DNA of 17,634 nt from JAXHTH01 sp034211115 (GTDB lineage: Bacteria > Planctomycetota > Phycisphaerae > Phycisphaerales > SM1A02). Made by a program: the position numbers and the translations under genes. Location: assembly GCA_034211115.1 (NCBI GenBank), contig JAXHTH010000097.1, positions 1 through 17,634 on the forward strand, given 5' to 3'. Every line of letters begins with the position of its first letter. Positions within the stretch are counted from its first letter, which is position 1. This document shows positions 7,520-13,945 of the stretch, in pieces. The notes beneath the pieces were generated by a model. It was not told the DNA's origin. It searched no databases and worked only from the letters and a program-made list of their open reading frames with translations.

Positions 7520-9433
7520 ATGATGAGGATTCGTTGGTTCCGTACCTCGCTGATGATCGTGCTGTCCGCGTGCGCGTCGCCGGCGCCGGGGCGCGTTCCG
7601 TCGCCGGCGGGTGGGGACATCCCGCCGCAGGAGGATATCCTGAACACGCTGCGGGAAAAGCATCCTCGCCTGCTCATCGCGTCGGGCGACTTCGAGGGGT
7701 TTGGCCGCCGCGTCGCCGATGATCCCGTTCTGAGAGAGTGGGCGCGGCAGTTGCGAGAGCGGGCCGATCGGGTTCTCGACAGGCCGCCCTCCCGATACGA
7801 GATCCCGGACGGCAAGCGGCTGCTCTCGACGAGCCGACGCGTGCTCGATCGGATCTACACGCTGGCGATGGTGTATCACCTTTCCGGCGGCGAGGCGCGC
7901 TATCGCGATCGCGCCTGGGCGGAGCTGGAGGCGGCGGCCGCCTTCAAGGACTGGAACCCCAGTCATTTCCTCGATACCGCGGAGATGACGCATGCCTTCG
8001 CCATCGGCTACGACTGGTTCTACCGCGACTGGTCCGAAGCTCAGCGCGCCGTCCTGCGCGAGGCGATGATCACGCACGGCCTGCGACCGGCCCTGCACAG
8101 CTATCGCGGTGAGGAGCGCTACGGCTGGTGGGTGCGCTCCCGTCACAACTGGAACCAGGTCTGCAACGGCGGGATCGCGCTGGGCGCCCTGGCGCTGGGC
8201 GACGAGGAGCCGGAGTTGTGCGGCGAGATTCTGCACCGCGGCCTGCAGTCGCTGCGGCGGGCGATGAGCCGCTTCGCCCCGGATGGGGCGTGGGCGGAGG
8301 GGCCCGGGTACTGGAACTACGCCACCTCGTACAACGTCGTGCATCTCGCCGCCCTGCAGTCGGCGCTGGGAACCGACTTCGACTTCTCGCGGTACGAGGG
8401 ATTCGACCGGACGGGCGATTTTCCGATCTACCTGACCGCGCCGACGGGAAAGACGTTCAACTTCGCCGACGGCGGCGCTCGCGCGATCCGCGCGCCGCAG
8501 TTGTTCCGGCTCGCCGAGAGGTTCAATCGGCCGCTCTATGCCCGCTATCAGCAGCGTCGGGCACAGCCGACCGCGCTGGATCTGCTCTGGTATGCCCGAT
8601 GGTCTGAGGAAGCGCACGCGGCGACCGCAGACGATGAAACGCTCGATCGATACTTCCGGGGGCCGGAGGTGGTGACCATGCGCAGCGGGTGGCACGATCA
8701 CGGGGCGTCGTTCATCGGGTTCAAAGCCGGCGATAACAAGGTCAACCATTCGCATCTCGATCCCGGCACGTTCGTGCTCGAAGCGCTGGGCGAGCGCTGG
8801 GCGATCGATCTCGGCGGTGACAATTACAATCTTCCCGCCTACTTCGGCGGTCGGCGGTGGACCTACTACCGCCTGCGCGCCGAGGGGCACAACACGCTCC
8901 TGATCAATCCGGGGAAGGGGCCGGACCAGGATCCGCGCGCGGCGACGGCGATCGTCGAAACCCGCTTCACGCCGGTCCGGGCGCAGGCCATCGCCGACCT
9001 CACGCCGGCCTATGCGCAACAGGCCTCGAGCGTAAAACGCGGCGTCGCGCTGATCGACGATCGGTCGCGCGTGCTGATCCAGGATGAAGTGAGGGCGAAT
9101 GAGCCGATTGAGCTGTGGTGGTTCATGCACACGCGGGCGACGGTCGAGCTGTCCGGGGACGGGCGATCGGCGATCCTCAGCCTGGGCGGGAAGCGTCTGG
9201 AGGCGCACCTGCTCGCCCCGACCGGGGGCGGCCGGTTCGAGGTGCGGGAGGCCCGGCCGCTGCCGTCCTCGCCCCGGCCGGAGGGACAGAACGCCAATCG
9301 CGGCGTGCGCAAGCTGGCCATTCATCTAAAGGGCGTGCCCGAGGCGCGGATCGCGGTGGTGTTGACGCCATGGAGGGAGAACGTACGACCACGCGACAAG
9401 GTGACCGAAGTCACACCGCTGGCGGAATGGTGA
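7520..9433 (+). CDS. Heparinase II/III-family (alginate-lyase-like) polysaccharide lyase, lipoprotein
   Basis: Predicted lyase that cleaves uronic-acid polysaccharides by beta-elimination, anchored to a membrane as a lipoprotein. It has 637 residues, starting at the ATG at 7520 behind AAGGAG (7508-7513), six bases upstream. The lipobox LSAC puts the lipidated cysteine at C18. Residues about 40-340 look like the alpha/alpha toroid, with HNWNQVCNGG (209-218) and WAEGPGYWNY (258-267). Residues about 385-620 look like the heparinase II/III beta-sheet domain, with NKVNHSHLDPGTF (406-418), DLGGDNY (430-436) and LRAEGHNTLLINPG (452-465). An asparagine, Y264 and H410/H412 are the likely catalytic set by analogy with PL17/PL21 enzymes. 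The substrate (alginate, heparin-like or other) cannot be read. An upstream in-frame GTG at 7466 was rejected because it precedes the ribosome-binding site. No other polysaccharide genes are adjacent. Confidence 0.88.
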   Translation: MMRIRWFRTSLMIVLSACASPAPGRVPSPAGGDIPPQEDILNTLREKHPRLLIASGDFEGFGRRVADDPVLREWARQLRERADRVLDRPPSRYEIPDGKRLLSTSRRVLDRIYTLAMVYHLSGGEARYRDRAWAELEAAAAFKDWNPSHFLDTAEMTHAFAIGYDWFYRDWSEAQRAVLREAMITHGLRPALHSYRGEERYGWWVRSRHNWNQVCNGGIALGALALGDEEPELCGEILHRGLQSLRRAMSRFAPDGAWAEGPGYWNYATSYNVVHLAALQSALGTDFDFSRYEGFDRTGDFPIYLTAPTGKTFNFADGGARAIRAPQLFRLAERFNRPLYARYQQRRAQPTALDLLWYARWSEEAHAATADDETLDRYFRGPEVVTMRSGWHDHGASFIGFKAGDNKVNHSHLDPGTFVLEALGERWAIDLGGDNYNLPAYFGGRRWTYYRLRAEGHNTLLINPGKGPDQDPRAATAIVETRFTPVRAQAIADLTPAYAQQASSVKRGVALIDDRSRVLIQDEVRANEPIELWWFMHTRATVELSGDGRSAILSLGGKRLEAHLLAPTGGGRFEVREARPLPSSPRPEGQNANRGVRKLAIHLKGVPEARIAVVLTPWRENVRPRDKVTEVTPLAEW

Positions 9434-9456
9434 TTCGCGGTTGCACACCATCCCAG

Positions 9457-9575
9457 CGCCGGGGCGCAGCGCACACGCCGGGGCGCAGCGCAGCGGAGCC
9501 CCGGGTTGCGCGCGCTGATCCGCGTGCAGGGTGACCCGGGGGTGACCCGGGCCTCCGCTGCGCTTCGGCCCGGCG
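9457..9575. repeat. GC-rich inverted-repeat element with internal direct repeats, between convergent genes
   Basis: The arms at 9476-9506 and 9545-9575 are inverted copies matching at 28 of 31 positions, with a 38-bp spacer. Each arm can also fold alone: CCGGGGC with GCCCCGG on the left, CCGGGCC with GGCCCGG on the right. The outer left side has a 17-bp direct repeat with 19-bp period (copies at 9457-9473 and 9476-9492, beginning CGCCGGGGCGCAGCG). The spacer end has GGGTGACCCGGG twice (9529-9540 and 9540-9551). It lies between the lyase stop (9433) and the rnfA stop (9612) and may act as a two-way transcription barrier, though there is no U-tract. Confidence 0.7.
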
Positions 9576-9611
9576 TGGCCGCAGTGCAGGCAAAGATGGC
9601 GCGGTGGGGTT

Positions 9612-10193
9612 CTACGTCGCGCTGAACAGGCCGGCGAAGCCCATGAAGGCCAGCGAGAGCAGGCCGGCGAGGATCATGTTCAACGCCGTCCCCTTGATCA
9701 CCGACGGCACGCTTGACAGCTCCGCCTCCTCCCGCAGGGCGGCCATCAGCACCAGCGCGATCGTGAACCCGCTGCCCGCCCCGACGGCGTACACCAGCCC
9801 CTGCACGACGGAAAGCTCCTTGCTCGTCTGCGTCAGCGCCAGGTACAGGATCGCGCAGTTGGTGGTGATGAGCGGCAGGAAGATCCCCAGCGCGCGGAAC
9901 AGCGCCGGGCTCACCTTGCGGATCACCATCTCCACGAACTGGACCGTCGACGCGATCACCACGATGAAGCTGATGAGCTTCAGGTACGGCGCGTAGGGCA
10001 GGATGAACGCGTTGAGAAAGGACGCGCAGAGACTCGTGATCACCATCACGAAGATGGTCGCCAGCCCGAGGCGGAAGGCGGTGGTGAGCCGGCCGGAGAC
10101 GCCGAAGAACGGGCAGAGGCCGAGGAAGTAGTACAGCGTGAAGTTGTTCACGAGGCAGGCGGAGATGAAGACCCAGAGGAGGTTCTCGTTCAT
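9612..10193 (-). CDS. rnfA: RnfA, integral membrane subunit of the Rnf complex
   Basis: A 193-residue, six-span membrane protein, the standard RnfA length. RnfA and RnfE form an inverted pseudo-symmetric pair that passes electrons across the membrane. C27 (in LGLCPFFG) and C113 (in ITTNCAILY) sit where the family provides ligands for the intramembrane 2Fe-2S cluster shared with RnfE. NNFTLYYFLGLCPFFGVS is the N-terminal signature. The ATG at 10193 overlaps the rnfE stop (ATGA), with a strong AGGAGGAGG just upstream. It is the last gene of the operon; no rnfB follows, only a repeat element and a convergent gene. Confidence 0.96.
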   Translation of the reverse strand: MNENLLWVFISACLVNNFTLYYFLGLCPFFGVSGRLTTAFRLGLATIFVMVITSLCASFLNAFILPYAPYLKLISFIVVIASTVQFVEMVIRKVSPALFRALGIFLPLITTNCAILYLALTQTSKELSVVQGLVYAVGAGSGFTIALVLMAALREEAELSSVPSVIKGTALNMILAGLLSLAFMGFAGLFSAT

Positions 10194-10855
10194 CGCGCCT
10201 CCTCCTTCGCCGCCGCCGCGACCTGTCGGCTCATCCGACGCTGCCGCATCCAGTTGAAGAAGAGCAGGATGACGCCGAGCATGATGAACCCGCCGGGGGG
10301 GAGGATCATGATCACCCACGGCTCGAACTGCTCGCCGAACAGGAGGAAGCCGAAGAGCGAGCCGGAGCCGAGGATCTCGCGCGTCGCGCCCAGGCAGAGC
10401 AGGGCGAAGGCGAAGCCGATGGCCATCCCCGCCGCGTCGGCGAGGGCCAGCCGCGTCGGATGCCGGCTGGCGAACGCCTCCTGCCGGCCCAGGATCAGGC
10501 AGTTGACGACGATGAGGCTGATGAACGCGCCCAGCGCCTTGTGAATCTCGGGCACCATCGCCTCCAGCGTGAGGTCCGCCACCGTCACGAACGTCGCGAT
10601 GATGATGATGTACGTCGTGATGCGCACCTGCTTCGGGATGAGGTGGCGCAGCAGGGAGACGAGCAGGGAGGAGCCGATGAGGACGAACGCGGTGGCCGCG
10701 CCCATCGCCAGCGCGTTGATGGCGGTGTTGGTGACCGCCATCATGGGGCACATCCCCAGCACCATCACGAAGACGGGGTTCTCCCTCCAGATGCCCTTGA
10801 CGAACTCGTCGTAGATGCGGTCGATGGTGACGTCGCTGCCGCGGGTGCCGTCCAT
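10190..10855 (-). CDS. rnfE: RnfE, integral membrane subunit of the Rnf complex
   Basis: A 221-residue, multi-span membrane protein of the RnfD/RnfE/NqrD group and partner of RnfA. Signatures are GIWRENPVFVMVLGMCP (21-37) and SLIVVNCLILGRQEAFAS (113-130). C36 and C119 are the expected ligands of the intramembrane 2Fe-2S cluster. The C-terminal tail is basic and cytoplasmic-looking. The ATG at 10855 follows GGGGAGGG and lies two bases after the rnfG stop. Its own stop overlaps the rnfA start. NqrD is the close alternative name, but RnfC upstream carries iron-sulfur motifs, so this is Rnf. Confidence 0.95.
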   Translation of the reverse strand: MDGTRGSDVTIDRIYDEFVKGIWRENPVFVMVLGMCPMMAVTNTAINALAMGAATAFVLIGSSLLVSLLRHLIPKQVRITTYIIIIATFVTVADLTLEAMVPEIHKALGAFISLIVVNCLILGRQEAFASRHPTRLALADAAGMAIGFAFALLCLGATREILGSGSLFGFLLFGEQFEPWVIMILPPGGFIMLGVILLFFNWMRQRRMSRQVAAAAKEEAR

Positions 10856-10857
10856 GG

Positions 10858-11580
10858 TCAGCTTCCCTCCCCGGCCGCATCGCCGTCGTCGCTCGTGGGC
10901 ATCGGTTCGCCGCGCTTCCCTTCCGGAGCGGGCGGTTCCGCGCCGGCCGGAGGCAGACGATCAAGCCACCGCCCGTTGGCGGCATTGATGATCTCGATCA
11001 CCGCCTTGGAAGAGATCGTCGCGCCGGTGATGGCGTCGACGGCGTTGGGCGCCTCGCTTTCCTCCTTCACGACGGTGATGGCGGGCTCGACGGCCAGGGA
11101 TGAGAACTGCGCGACGAAGGCCTCATCCCTGTAGATCCGGTCGCCCAGCCCGGGCGTCTCGCGGCTCTCGAGCACCTGCATCCCGATGACGCGCCGGCGC
11201 TGCGGATCGTAGCCGTAGATGAGATGGATGATGTCCTGGTATCCGGGCCCGGAGCCGTCGATCGCGTAGCCGAGGAAGTTGTCCTCTGCGTCGTAGCCGG
11301 CGTAGAGGACCGGGTCGGTGGTCGTCTCGTCCCTGCCAAGCGGTACGAGCCGACCGTCGCGGAAGGCGAGGCGCTGAAGCTGCGCCGAGCCGGGCACGAC
11401 CTCGAAGACCGCCTCGCGCAGCGCCCGGGCCTTGTTGGCGTCAATGATCGGTTTCGTGATCTGGTACACCCCGGCCACGGCGAGGCCCGAGAGCATCCCC
11501 GCCAGCGCGAGCGTGAAGACGAGGCGCAGGCTGCCCGGCTCCTTCCGCCCGGCCGAGATGGTCAGCTCGACCTCGTTCAC
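10858..11580 (-). CDS. rnfG: RnfG, FMN-carrying periplasmic-side subunit of the Rnf complex
   Basis: A 240-residue protein with one N-terminal span (about 18-42) and an extracytoplasmic FMN-binding domain. The FMN acceptor motif is VDAITGATISSKAV (181-194), with T188 as the expected phosphoester-linked threonine added by ApbE. ETPGLGDRI at 141-149 is the other conserved RnfG motif. The start is GTG at 11580, which shares its last two bases with the rnfD stop (GTGA). The C-terminal 30 residues are Pro/Glu/Asp-rich and probably disordered, a small lineage extension. It accepts electrons inside the Rnf chain together with RnfD. Confidence 0.95.
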   Translation of the reverse strand: MNEVELTISAGRKEPGSLRLVFTLALAGMLSGLAVAGVYQITKPIIDANKARALREAVFEVVPGSAQLQRLAFRDGRLVPLGRDETTTDPVLYAGYDAEDNFLGYAIDGSGPGYQDIIHLIYGYDPQRRRVIGMQVLESRETPGLGDRIYRDEAFVAQFSSLAVEPAITVVKEESEAPNAVDAITGATISSKAVIEIINAANGRWLDRLPPAGAEPPAPEGKRGEPMPTSDDGDAAGEGS

Positions 11581-12614
11581 GTCGGGACGTTTCCGAACTC
11601 CGTGCGGCCGAAGGCGCGCGGCTGGCTGATGCGATCGATGAGCGGGGTGGCGGCGTTCATGAGCAGGATTGCGTACATCACGCCTTCGGGCAGGCCGCCC
11701 CAGACACGGATGAGCACGACGAGCGCGCCCACGCCGATGCCGAACATCCACGCCCCGCGCGGGGTGATGGGGCTCGTCACCGGATCGCTGGCCATGTACA
11801 CCGCGCCGAAGAGCAGGCTGCCGGAGAAGAGCATGAACAGCGGGCCCGGATACGCCTCGGCGTCGATGAGGTGGAGGATGCCCGCGAAGAGCGCGACGGT
11901 GAGCACGATGCTGACCGGGATGCGCCAGTCCATCGCGCGGCGGGCGATGAGGAAGATTCCCCCGAGGATGATGAGCAGGCCGCACGTCTCGCCCAGCGAG
12001 CCGGCGGTGTTGCCGAGCACGAGATCGTTGAGCGGCGTCAGCGCGCCTTCGAACTTCATCAGACCAAGGGGAGTCGCGGTGGACACGGCATCAACCGCTG
12101 ATTCCGACGCCTTCAGAAACGGCGGGGCCCAGTTGCTGGCGCGCACGGTGGCGAACTCGCTGATCGAGCCCTGCTGCGTCCAGGTGGTGATCGCCTTCGG
12201 GAACGCCGCCTGAAGGAAGGCCCGCCCGACGAGGGCGGGATTGAAGAGATTCTGCCCCAGCCCGCCGAAGACGAGCTTGCCCAGCCCCACGCCTGCGACG
12301 CCCCCAAGGAACGCCATCCACAGCGCCATCCCCGGCGGCAGGCACAGGCCCAGAATCACCCCCGTCAGGATCGCGCTGCCGTCCCTAAGCGAAGCGCCGC
12401 GCGGACGCTGCGATGACAGCAGCCATTCCGTGCCCACCGCGCCGGCGGTGGCGGCGAGGATGACCGCGATCGCGCTGAAGCCGAAGAAGTACATCGCCGC
12501 GACGATCACCGGCGCCAGCCCCATCAGGACATCCATCATCAGGACGGGCGTGCTCACGTCCCGCCGGATGAACGGCGCCGATTGGAGAAGCAGTTGCGGA
12601 TCGCGCTGCGTCAT
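11577..12614 (-). CDS. rnfD: RnfD, FMN-carrying integral membrane subunit of the Rnf complex
   Basis: A 345-residue, roughly ten-span membrane protein. It carries covalent FMN at the threonine of DAVSTATPLG (175-184), here T181, a variant of the usual S/T-G-A-T-P motif with T in place of G. Other family marks are GLGQNLFNPALVGRAFL (118-134) and SDPVTSPITPRG (276-287). The ATG at 12614 overlaps the rnfC stop as ATGA; the longer in-frame extension upstream lies inside rnfC and was rejected. A GGAGGAAGAAGG stretch in the end of rnfC can serve as ribosome-binding site. RnfD is thought to take part in ion translocation together with RnfG. Confidence 0.95.
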   Translation of the reverse strand: MTQRDPQLLLQSAPFIRRDVSTPVLMMDVLMGLAPVIVAAMYFFGFSAIAVILAATAGAVGTEWLLSSQRPRGASLRDGSAILTGVILGLCLPPGMALWMAFLGGVAGVGLGKLVFGGLGQNLFNPALVGRAFLQAAFPKAITTWTQQGSISEFATVRASNWAPPFLKASESAVDAVSTATPLGLMKFEGALTPLNDLVLGNTAGSLGETCGLLIILGGIFLIARRAMDWRIPVSIVLTVALFAGILHLIDAEAYPGPLFMLFSGSLLFGAVYMASDPVTSPITPRGAWMFGIGVGALVVLIRVWGGLPEGVMYAILLMNAATPLIDRISQPRAFGRTEFGNVPT

Positions 12615-13945
12615 GAAGCCCTGGCCTTCTTCCTCCGCAGTGCGGCCTTCGCCGCGCGAATGAGATGCACGATGGGCACGCCGGACGGGCAGGCGAAGGT
12701 GCACGCCCCGCATTCCATGCAGTCGGTGACGTGCAGCCGCTCCAGCTCATCGAGCCGCCCGGCCTCGGCGAGGCGCGCGAGGCGCGAGGGATTGAGGAAG
12801 TTGCCGCACGCCTCCAGGCACTTGCCGCAGCGTACGCAGGCGTATTCGTTGGGATGGCTGATCGCCTCGGGGGTGAAGGCGAGCAGTCCGCTGGCGCCCT
12901 TGAGCACGGGAGCGTCGAGGGAGGCGAGGGGGGTGCCCATCATCGGCCCGCCCATGATGATCTCACGCGTCTCTTCGTTGAGCCCGCAGTAGTGCATCAC
13001 CGCCCGCACCGGCGTGCCGATGGGCACGATGAGGTTCGCCGGCCGGTCCACGCCCGGCCCGGCCACCGTGAGGGCGCGCTCGATGAGCGGCTGGCCGCGA
13101 TCGAAGTAGTCGGCGAGGGCGGCCATCGAGGCGACGTTGTTCACCACGATGTCGAGATCGACGGGGAACTTCCCCGCGGGCACCTCCTCGCCGAACAGCG
13201 CCTTGATGAGCATCTTCTCCGCGCCCTGGGGATACTTGACCCGCAGACCGACGACGTTGATGTTCATGTCACCGGTGATCGCGCTTTGGAGAGCGTCGAT
13301 CGCATCGGGCTTGTTCAGTTCGACGCCGATCGTGGCCGACTCGGCCCCCAGCTTCGTGGCGACGATCTGCATGCCCCGCACCACCGCCCCGGGCCGCTCG
13401 ACCATCAGGCGATGATCACAGGTCAGGAACGGCTCGCACTCGCAGCCGTTGATCACCAGACGCTCGCAGCGCCTGCCTTCTGGCAGCTTGTACTTGACGT
13501 GGGTGGGGAAGGCGGCGCCGCCCATCCCGACGAGGCCCGCGCGCTGGACATGCTCGATGAACTCGTCGACGTTGAGTGATTCCCAGTCGATGCGCTCGCC
13601 GCCGTCGAGGCGCTGGGTGGCGAACGTGTCGGCCTCGATCTCGATGCAGCGCACCATCTGGCCGTTGGGATGCCGGCGAAGCGCGATCGCGGAGATGGCT
13701 CCCGTCACCGGGCTGTGCAGCGTTGTCGACACGAACCCGCCGGGCGAGGCGATGATCTCGCCGCGCTCGACGCGCTGGCCCGGCTCGACGATCGGCTGAC
13801 TCGGTGCACCCAGGTGCTGGCTGAGCGGCAGAACGTACCGATCGACGAACGGCATGCGCTGGATCGGCAAGTGCTCGGTCTGCTCCTTGTACTCCTCGGG
13901 ATGCACGCCGTGCCGGAATGTTCTCGACAGCACATCGGAGCTCAT
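12611..13945 (-). CDS. rnfC: RnfC, NADH-binding iron-sulfur subunit of the Rnf complex
   Basis: A 444-residue peripheral cytoplasmic subunit where NAD(H) reacts. It has an N-terminal barrel-sandwich domain (about 30-105), a Gly-rich FMN/NAD region starting with AGLVGMGGAAFPTHVK (136-151) and NGCECEPFLTCDH (166-178), then two 4Fe-4S motifs: C370-x2-C373-x2-C376-x3-C380 and C409-x2-C412-x2-C415-x3-C419. The first motif ends in CGN where most have CP; the second keeps CP. The size is that of the short RnfC type without the long Ala/Lys-rich tail seen in enterobacteria. The ATG at 13945 overlaps the stop of the upstream PFOR-like gene as ATGA, with GGAGGAGG just before it, so the two are translationally coupled. 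Confidence 0.96.
   Translation of the reverse strand: MSSDVLSRTFRHGVHPEEYKEQTEHLPIQRMPFVDRYVLPLSQHLGAPSQPIVEPGQRVERGEIIASPGGFVSTTLHSPVTGAISAIALRRHPNGQMVRCIEIEADTFATQRLDGGERIDWESLNVDEFIEHVQRAGLVGMGGAAFPTHVKYKLPEGRRCERLVINGCECEPFLTCDHRLMVERPGAVVRGMQIVATKLGAESATIGVELNKPDAIDALQSAITGDMNINVVGLRVKYPQGAEKMLIKALFGEEVPAGKFPVDLDIVVNNVASMAALADYFDRGQPLIERALTVAGPGVDRPANLIVPIGTPVRAVMHYCGLNEETREIIMGGPMMGTPLASLDAPVLKGASGLLAFTPEAISHPNEYACVRCGKCLEACGNFLNPSRLARLAEAGRLDELERLHVTDCMECGACTFACPSGVPIVHLIRAAKAALRRKKARAS

Noticed and set aside
7445..9325. 626-codon minus-strand open frame
   Set aside because: Antisense shadow of the lyase gene, which has lipobox, ribosome-binding site and catalytic motifs.
9434..9611. 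A small rnfB or other gene after rnfA
   Set aside because: Only 178 bp, filled by repeats, with no ferredoxin cysteine motif in any frame.
9612..13945. Na+-translocating NADH:quinone reductase (Nqr) in place of Rnf
   Set aside because: The first subunit has two 4Fe-4S motifs typical of RnfC and absent from NqrA, and no NqrF is present.
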